64,000 nucleotides of DNA from Pseudanabaena biceps PCC 7429 (GCF_000332215.1 NZ_ALWB01000001.1:1-64000); one strand, 5' to 3'; positions 1-9,033 are shown, counted from the stretch's first letter. Made by a program: numbers and translations. The notes: a model not told the origin generated them from the letters alone.

Positions 1-224
1 TTCCTGCTTGATGATATACCGCTTTGACTGTGATAAATGTCGCTATTGCTATGTCGCTATAGTCTTTGGATGCTCCCCGTTTGCCGCTTAATGTTTGATT
101 TTAACCATCCTTCGATTACTTCTTCGCTAATCCAAAAGGTCAGGCTTCCTCTTTGTTTCAGCCCTGCGTTATACTCTGACCAGTTGCGGATCTCATATTT
201 CTCTATCATCTTTCGGGGTCTCAT
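1..224 (-). pseudogene. IS5-type transposase, 5' part, frameshifted and cut by window edge
   Basis: Reading leftward from an ATG at 224, the product starts MRPRKMIEKYEIRNWSEYN and contains GSLTFWISEEVIEGW, a layout I recognise from the start of IS5-family DDE transposases. The zero frame stops at 57-59 after 55 residues. The neighbouring frame then continues to the window edge with typical family sequence (YSDIAIATFITVKAVYHQ), so one frameshift is present. The catalytic part lies outside the window. The element sits about 20 bp beyond the stop codon of the RHS gene, which itself lacks the end of its toxin domain, so this insertion probably trimmed that gene. Confidence 0.75.
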
Positions 225-243
225 CTCCTGCTTAATACTTAAT

Positions 244-3200
244 TTACCTTCTAACCCCCTTTTTATGCAACAACGCCGTTTCTGGTCTTAGATTTAGCCA
301 ATCTTTCCAAAACTGTTTACTATCTCTGACTCCACCATTGGCAGTCTTATCTAAACCACTGTACTGACTGGTGTCAATTGACCTACTGGGATCAGGGCGA
401 CCTGGAAATTTTGGATCAATGGGTGAGGAGTATTCTGGACCACCTACACTATTCCCAGTATTATGCACCAAAATACCAAGATCGGAGACAAAATAGGTAT
501 GAAAACCTTCTACCTTAAAGTTGTAAACCTTAACATTTTCCTCCCTGTGTTCGATGTGGTCAACAATTACACTTTCTTCTTTATCATTTTGAAGCGCATC
601 ACCAGATTGTAAATCTTTCGCTTTTACCCAGCCCTTATCTTTCACCCAGAAAGGATGTTCATCAGTTACAGAAATCTTTTCTCCATCAACATAAACATCA
701 ACTAAATTGGAAGCATTATGGACAAAAGTCTCCAGAACTTGCTTCGCTTCAATTTCGCCAAGAGTAGTTGGGTCATCAGCAATTACCCAATCGCCAACCT
801 TAATATCTTCAATCTTCTTCTCACCTTCAGTCGTAAGAATCTCTGTACCCGCAACAAAGCAATTTGAGCCTGTTACTGGCTTTCCTACAGGTTCTACCGA
901 ACTACCGACTTTCATCTGACCCCAGTTTTTGAGGCTGCCATTAACTGCTTTAGCATTAGCAATAAAAGTCTTAGCGGCAGATGCAGCGTAAGGGATAAAT
1001 GGTAACAGTAGAAATGAATCTTGCCACTCTAACCCACCAACGCCTTTGTCTCGAACTCGACTACCAGCATCATAGGCAGCAGTGAAGGTACTACCAGCAG
1101 TATGCGCTACAGCTAGCCACTGGGCTGTACCCATGCCAAATGTCAAGGTTTGTGCAACTCGTAATCCTGTCAAGAAACTCACACTAACCCCTGACAGCGA
1201 TCCCATATTCCAGAGGAATCCTTGATGATTTTGATTGGCTACTTCTCCATAAGCCCAGTTGCGGTATCTGGTTGATTGTCCAAAAGAGACTGCGTGAGCA
1301 AAACCTGCTACCCATTGGTCGGCAAAATTCAACAAGTCTTCGGGACTGCTAGCTGCTCCTGTTAGATAAGAAGCTCCAACGTACCCAACACTTCCACCTA
1401 TGCTAGCTAGAATGCCCGTAACAGCTAACCCTGCTGCAAGTTCTCCAACTGAAAAATAACCTGATGGATCGGTGTACTTCACAGGATTATTATTGGCATA
1501 GACATAAGGATTTTGACTCGTAGGGTCATCCATAAACCCACCAAAAGCATCCTTTGAGACAAACCTCCCTATAAGTGGGTCGTAATACCTAGCCCTGAGA
1601 TAATCCAAACCAGTTTCACTATCCCTCTGCTCACCCGCAAACTGCGAAGAATTACCAAAAGTACCAGATTGATCCAACAACACCCCAAAAGCATCATAGG
1701 TATAGCGGTCAGTAATTAAACCAACATTATCCGTCACTACCCTAGTCGAACCCAAAGCATCCGTATGATAGAACCCTTCAAGCCCATCATGTCGTGACCT
1801 GACTAAACCAATACCCTGAGTATAATCCGCCAAAACATTACCATCATCGTCATACTCCATCAACACCTCAGGCAAATCCCAAATAGCAGCCGTCAAATAA
1901 TTAGTCTTGACTCCATTCGTAGTACTGGACACCCTATTGCCAAAAGCATCATAAACAAAATTAGACTGCGAAGTAATACCAGCATTGTTCGTATTTACAC
2001 CAATCAAACGATTCTCACCGTCATTAATCCAATCATAGACAGTAGATTTAGTCCCATCACTCCGCAACTTCAGCGAACCATTATTGTCATAGGAGAAATT
2101 CGTAACCTTGGTTCCAGCCGTAGTATTCGTCAGTCGATTATTCGCATCATAGGCATAGGTGGTCAAACCCTCCAGCGTATCAGTCTTGCTCAAGCGATTG
2201 CTCACAAGGTCATAATTGTAGCCAATTGTGCGATCGCCCACAGTAGCATCCGTAATCTTCTCCTGCGTCAAGCGATTGACCACATCATAGAAATAATCCA
2301 CAGTTCGACCATTATTCTCCACCACCTGCGTGCGATTACCCACACCATCGAGAGTATAGCTAAAGCCAGAGAACACCGTCCCCGTAACATTCTTGGTAGT
2401 TATCTGAGTCAGACGATTTCTGACATCATATTGCCGCGACTCCACCGAACCATCAGCCAGTTTCTTTTGCGTCAAGTTCCCAACCAAATCATAATCATAA
2501 TCAGCCAACAGACGAGTTCCATCCTTCACCTTATCCAGACGATTGAGAGAGTCATAGCTATAGTTGGTTGTCGAAGCTTGAGTCGTTACCGAAGTAACGT
2601 TATTCAACAAGTCATAACCATAGGTCACTGACTTTTGGTCTGGCGTGAGCATCGTTTTGAGGCGATCGCGTTGGTCGTAACTATAGCTGGTTACACCACG
2701 CCCATCAGTGACCGTCTTTAACTGCGAAGTCACCGCATCATAGGTATAGGAAACCGTCGCTACCCTAGAATCAGTAAAGGTTTTATTTGCTAACCGCCCG
2801 ATCGCATCATAGGCATAATTAATACTATCGCCATTAAAATCAGTGGTTTTGACAGTTTGTCCAAACTTATCGTAAACCGTCAGATTGCGCTGACCCATCG
2901 GCAAAATCGTTGCAGTTTGGCGATAGAAAGCATCGTATTCATACTTAGTCACATTTTGATTAGCATCCGTAACCGCCGTTAGCCTTGCCAAATTATCATA
3001 GGTATATGTAGTCTTAGCTTGATTAGCTTGGATAATTTCCGTCAGTTGGCTGAGATTGTTGTAGCTGTAATTAGTGCTATGGGAGTTCTCATCCGTCACC
3101 TGCGTCACTCGACCAAACTGGTCATAGTTGCGTAATACCTTATCGCTATTTGCAAACTGGGTTTCAACTTGCTGTCCGTACTGGTCGTATTTGTAATTGG

Positions 3201-3807
3201 TGCTGCGTCCCAATGCATCGGTAACTTTAACTAAATTGCGACGGTTGTCATACTCAAACTCAGTGCGAGAGCGATCGGCGCTAATCACCGCTTTGACTTG
3301 ACCATAAGCGTCATATTCGTAGGTCGTCGTTTGATTGAGTTCGTTAGTTTCCGTCTTCACCCTTCCCAATTCATCATAGGTCAGCTTATAGGAAGAGTTA
3401 TCAAAGTAACTCACTTCCGTAACTCTAGCTTTGTCATCATAGATATATCTGGTAAGGCGATTTCGAGGATCGGTAGCGGTCTCGATTTGTCCACCCTGAT
3501 TGTAGGTATAGGTTGTAGCATTACCAAGCACATCTTGATAGTTAATCAGTTGCCCAATATTGTTATAGAAATACTTCTGATCATTGCCAAAAATATCGCT
3601 TTGAGTTTTGACGCGACCTGCCAATGAATAACTAGTCTTAAGGCGTGGATTATCATTCCAATTATCAGGGGTAGTATCAGGAGCGATCGTTTCGATTAAG
3701 CGCCCTAATTCATCGTAGACATAGCGGGTTTCTAAACCTGTGGGTGAGATTTCGGCAATCAGATTATTGTTCTGGTCGTACACCCGTCCGAGCGCATCGT
3801 AAGTCAT
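244..3807 (-). CDS. RHS/YD-repeat polymorphic toxin fragment with Hint domain, truncated at both ends
   Basis: Residues 1 to about 690 are YD repeats (YDxLGR..., YDANNRL...). The RHS core signature (YHTDALGSTR, GLDYLRARYYDPLIGRF, NPYVYANNNP) follows near 730-825, then hydrophobic helices around 835-1000, and a Hint autoprocessing domain at about 1015-1115 that begins CFVAGTEILT, contains VTDEHPFWV and ends VHN. The last ~70 residues are the toxin tip, ending SKQFWKDWLNLRPE...HKKGVRR. Such tips usually continue into an HNH-type nuclease core, and that core is missing here. The reading frame is also open upstream of the ATG at 3807 up to the IS end at 3821, so the natural N-terminus has been cut off by the insertion. 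In this family, RHS repeats form a shell around the toxin and Hint releases it. This copy is probably inactive. Confidence 0.85.
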   Translation of the reverse strand: MTYDALGRVYDQNNNLIAEISPTGLETRYVYDELGRLIETIAPDTTPDNWNDNPRLKTSYSLAGRVKTQSDIFGNDQKYFYNNIGQLINYQDVLGNATTYTYNQGGQIETATDPRNRLTRYIYDDKARVTEVSYFDNSSYKLTYDELGRVKTETNELNQTTTYEYDAYGQVKAVISADRSRTEFEYDNRRNLVKVTDALGRSTNYKYDQYGQQVETQFANSDKVLRNYDQFGRVTQVTDENSHSTNYSYNNLSQLTEIIQANQAKTTYTYDNLARLTAVTDANQNVTKYEYDAFYRQTATILPMGQRNLTVYDKFGQTVKTTDFNGDSINYAYDAIGRLANKTFTDSRVATVSYTYDAVTSQLKTVTDGRGVTSYSYDQRDRLKTMLTPDQKSVTYGYDLLNNVTSVTTQASTTNYSYDSLNRLDKVKDGTRLLADYDYDLVGNLTQKKLADGSVESRQYDVRNRLTQITTKNVTGTVFSGFSYTLDGVGNRTQVVENNGRTVDYFYDVVNRLTQEKITDATVGDRTIGYNYDLVSNRLSKTDTLEGLTTYAYDANNRLTNTTAGTKVTNFSYDNNGSLKLRSDGTKSTVYDWINDGENRLIGVNTNNAGITSQSNFVYDAFGNRVSSTTNGVKTNYLTAAIWDLPEVLMEYDDDGNVLADYTQGIGLVRSRHDGLEGFYHTDALGSTRVVTDNVGLITDRYTYDAFGVLLDQSGTFGNSSQFAGEQRDSETGLDYLRARYYDPLIGRFVSKDAFGGFMDDPTSQNPYVYANNNPVKYTDPSGYFSVGELAAGLAVTGILASIGGSVGYVGASYLTGAASSPEDLLNFADQWVAGFAHAVSFGQSTRYRNWAYGEVANQNHQGFLWNMGSLSGVSVSFLTGLRVAQTLTFGMGTAQWLAVAHTAGSTFTAAYDAGSRVRDKGVGGLEWQDSFLLLPFIPYAASAAKTFIANAKAVNGSLKNWGQMKVGSSVEPVGKPVTGSNCFVAGTEILTTEGEKKIEDIKVGDWVIADDPTTLGEIEAKQVLETFVHNASNLVDVYVDGEKISVTDEHPFWVKDKGWVKAKDLQSGDALQNDKEESVIVDHIEHREENVKVYNFKVEGFHTYFVSDLGILVHNTGNSVGGPEYSSPIDPKFPGRPDPSRSIDTSQYSGLDKTANGGVRDSKQFWKDWLNLRPETALLHKKGVRR

Positions 3808-3820
3808 CGCTTGACTTGTA

Positions 3821-5311
3821 CTGGAGTTTAGACTAAAAAGGAAAAAAGGCAGAGTAAAAGAGATACAAACTGCCTAAAGTAGATAGAAAAAGAAAAAGCA
3901 CATCTACAGTCATGATTATTGATAAACTACAGAACTTTCGTCAACAGGTATATAGATTTTTAGGAAACGGACGAGATGCAATATTTGACCTGATGGATGC
4001 AGTATTAACCAGTCCAAGCGTAAAGTCATTTGCGGAATTATCGTTATCTGCGGTGTATCGGCGGAAATGGTCAAGCCTGTATGAATCACTAAAGATAGTC
4101 GTCCGAGACGAGGAAGGCTTAGACGACTATGTGTAGAACAAATACCCAAAGACATTCGCCCCTTGCTAGCAGGAGACCATACAGGGTGGGGAAGACCCCA
4201 TGCCAAAACGCTAAAAGACAGGAGTTTTGTGCATCAACCGAATTTGGTTGAAGGCAACAAACCAATTGTGTTGGGGCATGACTACAGCACCTTGGGATGG
4301 GTACCAGAAATGTCAGGGAGTTGGGCAATCCCGTTATGTCACGAGCGGATCAGTAGTTTTGAGACAGCAGCCCAAAGAGCAGCCTTCCAACTGAGGCAAG
4401 TATGCCGCGATTTGTCCGTAAGACCGATCGCTACTTATGACAGTGAATATGGCAGTGCTGCCTTTATGAATTTGACCGAGGATATCCCAGCAGACTTATT
4501 GCTGCGTCTACGCCCGAATCGATGCTTATACAAAGCACCTGAACCCTATAGTGGCTCTGGTCGTCCTCGCAAGCATGGTGATAAATTCCAACTTGCCAAT
4601 GCTGATAGTTGGGGAGACTCATCGGCAACTTTTAGCTTAGAGGATGAGACGGTCGGACAGGTGCAAATCCAGCAATGGTCTGATTTGCACTTTAAAAAAG
4701 CATCCCAACGACATTTCCAAGTTATTCGAGTCACCCATCCCCATTGCTCTGGTTTATGGTTAGCTTGGGTCGGTGAACAAATGCCAACTTTAGAGCAGAT
4801 TTGGCGCTTGTACTTACGCCGTTTTGCCATCGACCATTGGAATCGCTTTGCCAAACAACGTTTACATTGGACGCTGCCACAATTACTGACTCCTCAACAG
4901 GCTTTGCGCTGGAGTGACCTCATGCCGTTACTCTCTTGGCAGTTATGGCTGGCGCGTCAACTGGTGATTGATACTCCTTTGCCTTGGCAGAAGCCTCAAA
5001 CTAATCTTACTTTTGGTCGTGTCGCTCAGGGCTTTGCCGCACTTTTAGTCAGGATCGGCTCTCCTGCTTGTTCTCCGAAACCTCGTGGTAAGTCTCTTGG
5101 TTGGAAATCTGGGCGCAAGCGCGATCCTTATCCTCGCTTTCCTATCATCAAAAACGCGCTTCTCGTCCCAAAAAGGTCAACAAAGACATCCTTAATTCCT
5201 AATCCTAAATATTCTCCTTTTCATTCTCTTGGATTTGCCCAGTTCTCCATTCTCTGGGTTACTTTTCCTGCTCTTTTCTGATTAGCTTAATCAACTTAGT
5301 CTAAACTCCAG
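3821..5311 (+). mobile_element. 1.49-kb insertion sequence, copy 1 (complete ends)
   Basis: Both ends carry the same 16-bp inverted terminal repeat CTGGAGTTTAGACTAA (3821-3836, and reversed at 5296-5311). One transposase gene fills the element on the plus strand. A second copy with identical ends lies at 34471-36382 in the same orientation. No direct repeat flanks this copy: the left neighbour is RHS coding sequence ending acttgta, the right neighbour starts ACAATAA. That right-hand 7-mer instead matches the left flank of copy 2, which indicates recombination between the copies (see findings). Confidence 0.9.
3912..5281 (+). pseudogene. DDE transposase of IS copy 1, one frameshift
   Basis: The gene starts at the ATG at 3912 (MIIDKLQNFRQQVYRFLG) and stops after 74 codons at 4136. 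The -1 frame carries the rest: RRLCVEQIPKDIRPLLAGDHTGWGR onward to 5281, with DDE-like segments LAGDHTGW, ATYDSEYGSAAF and RFAIDHWNRFAKQRL. Restoring one A in the CTAAAG stretch near 4090 would give a single protein of about 450 residues. The local sequence is not a usual slippery heptamer, so I read this as a loss-of-function mutation rather than programmed frameshifting. The type resembles the IS4/IS701-like cyanobacterial transposases; the exact family is uncertain. Confidence 0.8.
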
Positions 5312-5400
5312 ACAATAAATCGCACTACCGTTTATTTTTTATCCGACAGCAACACGACCGCTTGCCAAAAGGGGACACCCCCTTTGGGTTCCCCCTATGT
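5312..5400 (-). repeat. Palindromic dispersed repeat, copy A (split by the IS)
   Basis: This stretch resembles the reverse complement of 33521-33619: both share cactaccgttt, a T-run with TTATCC, acagcaaca, CTTGCCAAAAGGGGACACCCC. Copy A starts abruptly at the IS end. Its missing outer arm (ctatgttgcttgtcgg plus acaataa) is found at 34448-34470, directly left of IS copy 2. The CCAAAAGGGG/CCCCTTTGG part can fold as a hairpin and lies just downstream of the FtsK-like gene, so it may also act as its terminator. Confidence 0.7.
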
Positions 5401-5441
5401 TAAAAATCTAGCGATCGCCCACTCAGATTTTTTATACTTTT

Positions 5442-7085
5442 CTACTGCGCCGAAAATTCAAGCATATCCGCTTCTCCTCTAACAACCCCATGCTGATGAT
5501 CGGCAAGCCATTGAAAATATGAGCGAATTTCACCAACAGGACTATCACGGAACAAACGGATACCAGACTTAACCTGACTAGCGGTAATGAAGCAATCTTT
5601 TTCTTTTGCGTACTCCAAAATTTTAATTAGGGGCGTTGACAAAGTTGATGATGAATTGACAACAATTGACGAATTGACAAGGGTTGACACGATTGACGGG
5701 TTATCTAAATCGACATTTTGAGCAGGATTTTGTAAATTATTACCCCTTGTCAATTTGTCAAAATCAGAATCATCCGCCAATAAAGCCTGTAAGCGATCGC
5801 CATTAAAAAACAAATCACCACGTCCGAGTAACTGCGAACCATCAAAACTTTTATTCCCTAAAATTGCCTCACTCTCTGCGGAATCAGGAACGGTGAGCAA
5901 AACCCTAGCAGGACAATTTGACCTTAAACGTGGTGAGACAACTTTCTTAGGACGTTGGGTGAATACAACCAAGTGAATCCCCGCAGCTCGCGCTTTTTGT
6001 CCGAGCCTGATGATTAAGTTTTCCAGTTTATCGACTTGTACCTTTGTGCATGAATCCCAGAGATCTCCAAACTCATCGAATAAAAACAGGATGCGTGGCA
6101 ATTTCTCAGATGAACGCTGATTAAAGCCTTCAATGTTTTCTACACCTAAGCGCTCAAACATTTGATAACGCTTCTCCATCTCATTGACCATCTGCTCCAA
6201 CCAGTCGATCGCCTCGTCAGGCTGAGACATGATCGGCGCGATGAGATTTTGGCAATCTTTAAATTTAAGAAACGATACCCGCTTGGCATCACAAATCAGT
6301 AAGCCTAATTCACTCGCAGGACGCTCTAGCAACAAACTCAGTAAAAAACATTGTAAGAATACTGACTTACCCGATCCTGTAGTTCCTGCGCCCAAAACAT
6401 GACAGCTTTCAGGCTGTGAGAGGTCAATCGATACCAGTTTGTTATTAATGTCTACCCCGATCGCCGCCTCAAACTTTGATGACTTTTGCCAATAGTCTAT
6501 GAACTTAGCTGACTGCCGATCAGGACGTGGGGTATCAATGGCGATCGCCCCTTTGCTGATAGACATCACAGGCGGAAGCTCTAAACCTAGCTCTAATTGC
6601 AATTCCTGACCTGTGGCTAAAACTTGAGATACTTTGCAATTAGTTGGTTTAATTAATGTACGAATAAAAGAAGGCGATCGCAGTTCTTGGACAAAATCAC
6701 ACTCAAGTTTTAAGCCATAGAGAGCTTTGAGTATCGGATGAGTGGGAGTGGGTTTAATAATTTCCTGAGTGACTTGTGCCTCCTTTTTGGGCGGTTGCAT
6801 CGCATAATTTAGCCAAGCTTGGTATGAGGCTGCACTTTGTTGATGAGCGATCGCTTCATAGGGTTTATGAGACTCCTCCAATTTATCAAGACGTAATGAA
6901 ACAGAAACCAAACCAGTTGCGATCGCCATAGTGGTTAGTTTTTGCGCCCAATGACTAGGGATAAGCGTACTGACATACAAAGCCATTGACCCAACAAAAA
7001 TAAAGGTAGATGCTCTCCTAACGACTCGCTGAGATTCAGTAACTTGTACCGCTTGGCTAGTGTGGAATTTATCGCTTGTGAACAT
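5442..7085 (-). CDS. FtsK/HerA-like plasmid ATPase with membrane anchor
   Basis: I choose the ATG at 7085 (MFTSDKFHTSQAVQ, 547 residues), because the longer TTG-start version at 7124 would begin inside a terminator hairpin. Two hydrophobic segments lie near residues 25-75. A P-loop GAGTTGSGKS follows, then Walker B RILFLFDEFGDLW, and a sensor-like stretch HLVVFTQRP. This is the FtsK/SpoIIIE motor layout. The last ~60 residues (ITASQVKSGIRLF...YFQWLADH) look like a winged-helix DNA-binding tail. A linker rich in V, S and N just before it is encoded by closely spaced TTGAC repeats (5636-5697). It may act in plasmid segregation or DNA pumping; no conjugation gene adjoins it. A degraded paralogue of its tail lies at 33816-33955. 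Confidence 0.8.
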   Translation of the reverse strand: MFTSDKFHTSQAVQVTESQRVVRRASTFIFVGSMALYVSTLIPSHWAQKLTTMAIATGLVSVSLRLDKLEESHKPYEAIAHQQSAASYQAWLNYAMQPPKKEAQVTQEIIKPTPTHPILKALYGLKLECDFVQELRSPSFIRTLIKPTNCKVSQVLATGQELQLELGLELPPVMSISKGAIAIDTPRPDRQSAKFIDYWQKSSKFEAAIGVDINNKLVSIDLSQPESCHVLGAGTTGSGKSVFLQCFLLSLLLERPASELGLLICDAKRVSFLKFKDCQNLIAPIMSQPDEAIDWLEQMVNEMEKRYQMFERLGVENIEGFNQRSSEKLPRILFLFDEFGDLWDSCTKVQVDKLENLIIRLGQKARAAGIHLVVFTQRPKKVVSPRLRSNCPARVLLTVPDSAESEAILGNKSFDGSQLLGRGDLFFNGDRLQALLADDSDFDKLTRGNNLQNPAQNVDLDNPSIVSTLVNSSIVVNSSSTLSTPLIKILEYAKEKDCFITASQVKSGIRLFRDSPVGEIRSYFQWLADHQHGVVRGEADMLEFSAQ

Positions 7086-7107
7086 AAGTTTGCATAAATA
7101 AAAATAA

Positions 7108-7130
7108 AAACCCTTGATTAACAAGGGTTT
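7108..7130 (-). terminator. Rho-independent terminator
   Basis: A perfect 9-bp stem AAACCCTTG/CAAGGGTTT with a 5-nt loop is followed on the minus strand by a T-rich run. It closes the small-gene operon that ends at 7155 and lies just upstream of the FtsK-like gene, which therefore probably has its own promoter or depends on readthrough. Confidence 0.8.
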
Positions 7131-7154
7131 GAGTTGGTTGCAACCAGGAACGAA

Positions 7155-7475
7155 TTAACTGTTTTCAGTGCAGACTTTAAACACCAAATCATTAAGCTGT
7201 TTATCGTCAAAGCGGGACAATGCCTTGCTAGTAACTTGAGTATTAGTGCAGATTCGGTATTTAAGTTCGAGTTCGGATCGGGGTGGTATTGGTGCGGGTT
7301 TGAGGTTTATTTGTTTGGGCTTACTGTCTAATGCAGTCGCGGCGATCGCATTGTTGCTAGATACTATGGCATTGCTTTGCAAATCCCATTTAGCAAGAAA
7401 GTAGCCAACTATTGACCCGAATCCGAGCATCAAGCCCATTGCACACAGAATTAATTTAGAGTTGCGATTCAGCAT
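7155..7475 (-). CDS. Small membrane-anchored protein, function unknown
   Basis: This 106-residue product has one N-terminal hydrophobic helix (LILCAMGLMLGFGSIVGYFLA, about residues 8-28), followed by a polar region with a proline-rich stretch (KPAPIPPRSE) and two cysteines (RICTNTQ, FKVCTENS) that could form a disulfide outside the cytoplasm. Its ATG lies inside the end of the upstream acidic ORF (20-bp overlap), which suggests translational coupling. It is the last gene before the terminator at 7108-7130. I do not recognise a family. Confidence 0.6.
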   Translation of the reverse strand: MLNRNSKLILCAMGLMLGFGSIVGYFLAKWDLQSNAIVSSNNAIAATALDSKPKQINLKPAPIPPRSELELKYRICTNTQVTSKALSRFDDKQLNDLVFKVCTENS

Positions 7476-7608
7476 CTTGATCGACCTCCTCTTCCTCTAA
7501 ATCCTCATCAAGATCGCCATCTTCGTCGTCATTGTTGCTATCCCACCAATCAGGATTTGCATTAGTCAAAGCGTCCCAAAAATTCCAAGTTTTATCAGGC
7601 TGGCTCAT
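7456..7608 (-). CDS. 50-residue very acidic protein
   Basis: A short ORF, MSQPDKTWNFWDALTNANPD followed by a run of D and E residues (NNDDEDGDLDEDLEEEEVDQD), ends at 7456. Its ATG overlaps the upstream stop codon as ATGA (7605-7608), and its own end overlaps the start of the next gene by 20 bp, so it sits in a tightly coupled three-gene operon. The acidic tail resembles DNA-mimic or chaperone-like small proteins in composition only. No family is recognised. Confidence 0.55.
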   Translation of the reverse strand: MSQPDKTWNFWDALTNANPDWWDSNNDDEDGDLDEDLEEEEVDQDAESQL

Positions 7609-7877
7609 GCTGCTTTCTCCTCACCATCAGCGCTAGGGAGTGCTGCAAGTTCGGGATAAGCCGAAATATTTACGGGTGTATCGTTGCCACTGGTTAGCCA
7701 AGCAAAAAGTTTAGCAGGCGCTTTTTTGAGTAGCGCTGAGCGCACCTTTGCCCAGTCGATATTGTTTAAAAGTTCATCGACGATCTGCTCTTCAAGGTCA
7801 AAGGCGATCGCTTCAGGTGTGAGTGATTCTGGCTGTGTAGTTACTTCTACAGCCTGTTTGACGGCTTTTGCTGCCAT
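7605..7877 (-). CDS. Conserved-looking 90-residue protein, unknown
   Basis: The product (MAAKAVKQAVEVTTQPESLT...) contains a helical segment FDLEEQIVDELLNNIDWAKVRSALL and a second amphipathic stretch (KAPAKLFAWLTSG). It is the first gene of a minus-strand operon (7877 to 7155) that is divergent from the ribbon-helix-helix regulator at 8037. The 160-bp gap between them holds a palindrome that may control both. No known domain is recognised. Confidence 0.55.
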   Translation of the reverse strand: MAAKAVKQAVEVTTQPESLTPEAIAFDLEEQIVDELLNNIDWAKVRSALLKKAPAKLFAWLTSGNDTPVNISAYPELAALPSADGEEKAA

Positions 7878-7968
7878 AATATTTATATTCCTGAATGGGG
7901 ATAAATAAGGGCGATCGCTAAAGTTTTTGCGGACTGGACAGCGATCGCCTTTGTCGTTTTTAGGCTAA

Positions 7969-7978
7969 CACATATGTG
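7969..7978. promoter_or_regulatory. Probable operator palindrome in divergent promoter region
   Basis: The perfect palindrome CACATATGTG lies between divergent genes starting at 7877 (minus) and 8037 (plus), and is followed by GCGTGTACGTGTT, which repeats the GTGT/ACAC half-sites. Ribbon-helix-helix regulators such as the one at 8037 commonly bind short inverted repeats of this size, so autoregulation is a reasonable inference. Confidence 0.4.
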
Positions 7979-8036
7979 ATGCGTGTACGTGTTAAAATCG
8001 CGTCATATCGCGCTAAACAAGAGGTAATCCCGTATC

Positions 8037-8231
8037 ATGGCTTCAACTGTAGAGAATAAGCCTGTGAGTAAGAGAATTAACGTAACGCTTCCTGATAAGA
8101 CAGGGGCTTTAATAGAAAAATTAGCAAGCGTAGAGGGTCGCTCTGTCTCTAGCATGGCGGCGTACCTTATCCAGAAAGCAGTCGATGATGCTAGAGAGAA
8201 AGGCTTGATCAAGGACGAAGAAAAAGGTTAG
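8037..8231 (+). CDS. Ribbon-helix-helix (CopG/Arc-like) regulator
   Basis: This 64-residue protein has the RHH pattern: a beta strand (SKRINVTLPDKTG), then helix 1 (ALIEKLASVEG), a turn (RSVS) and helix 2 (SMAAYLIQKAVDDAREKG). An AGAGG ribosome-binding site lies upstream of the ATG. Small RHH proteins near plasmid rep genes usually control copy number or act as antitoxins. No toxin-like partner is obvious here unless the protein at 8266 is one. The upstream palindrome at 7969 is a candidate operator. Confidence 0.8.
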   Translation: MASTVENKPVSKRINVTLPDKTGALIEKLASVEGRSVSSMAAYLIQKAVDDAREKGLIKDEEKG

Positions 8232-8265
8232 CGATGGCACAAATGGAAAAATAAATAACAAAAAA

Positions 8266-8910
8266 ATGGAAAATCTCTCTATCTCCCCCCTGAATAAAAA
8301 CGAATTACTTGATTTTTTAGGTCGTATGCCTCCACAAACAAGTGATTTACATTTTGATGTCAACCAACAACAATTCTGGGGTGATTTACGTTACAGGTTG
8401 CATTGCTATTGGCTAGGACAAGCTGATATGCCTGCACATTGGACAAAGCAATACAGAGAAAAAATAGACATTCACATGATGATCTATTTGAATCTGTACA
8501 ACATCATTTTTCTGGCTTGGACAGATATCAGAGAGTTAGCAAACGAACTTGAAATTAACTTTCCACAATCAGCCCTTAATTATCTCAAACAAGTAATGTT
8601 TGAAGACTGGCTACTAAGCAAAGAAAAAAGTGAGATGCCGATTCCAACCACTGCAAGTCACTACCGTCTTGGAGTCAAACTCAAACCCAACAAATTTGAA
8701 AAATTATCCAAAATCAATAAATCAAATTTAGTAGCGGAACTCTGGAATAGAGTCCCCAAGAACTATGAAGAGATTCAATTTCTAAAACATTTTTGCTTAT
8801 CTATTGCAGAGGATAGTTCGTCCAGCATCGTTCAAACTGAGCTAAGGCACTATAACGAAGCGTGTCGCAATCGCTCTGACTTCCTAATGAAAATTGCTCA
8901 TCCCAGATAA
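8266..8910 (+). CDS. Hypothetical 214-residue protein
   Basis: The ORF starts with an ATG 35 bp after the RHH gene and ends 90 bp before a terminator-like hairpin, so both may form one transcript. It is rich in aromatic residues (QQQFWGDLRYRLHCYWLGQ; LYNIIFLAWTDIRELANELE) and looks fully helical, without signal peptide, membrane segment or known motif. Its position just before the plasmid initiator suggests a plasmid-specific role. Confidence 0.6.
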   Translation: MENLSISPLNKNELLDFLGRMPPQTSDLHFDVNQQQFWGDLRYRLHCYWLGQADMPAHWTKQYREKIDIHMMIYLNLYNIIFLAWTDIRELANELEINFPQSALNYLKQVMFEDWLLSKEKSEMPIPTTASHYRLGVKLKPNKFEKLSKINKSNLVAELWNRVPKNYEEIQFLKHFCLSIAEDSSSSIVQTELRHYNEACRNRSDFLMKIAHPR

Positions 8911-8997
8911 AAATCATGATTGTTAAATCTCGCATCCCAAATTTATTTTGCTGTTTTTTATCAATGCAAGTGCAGTAACTTATAAATGATTGGAACT

Positions 8998-9033
8998 AAA
9001 AAGCTCTCAAGCTTAACGCTCAAGAGCCTTTTT
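8998..9033 (+). terminator. Hairpin with T-run after the 8266-8910 gene
   Basis: AAAAAGCTCT at 8998-9007 pairs with AGAGCCTTTTT at 9023-9033 with one bulged C, giving a stem that ends in a T-run. It suits an intrinsic terminator on the plus strand and separates the regulator transcript from the rep leader. Confidence 0.55.

Noticed and set aside
37-291. Plus-strand ORF of 84 codons at the left edge
   Set aside because: It is the shadow of the IS5-type transposase, whose homology lies on the minus strand.
4080-4140. Programmed frameshift in the transposase of IS copy 1
   Set aside because: The overlap contains no slippery heptamer; a single lost A in CTAAAG explains the break better, and the other copy is deleted here so no comparison is possible.
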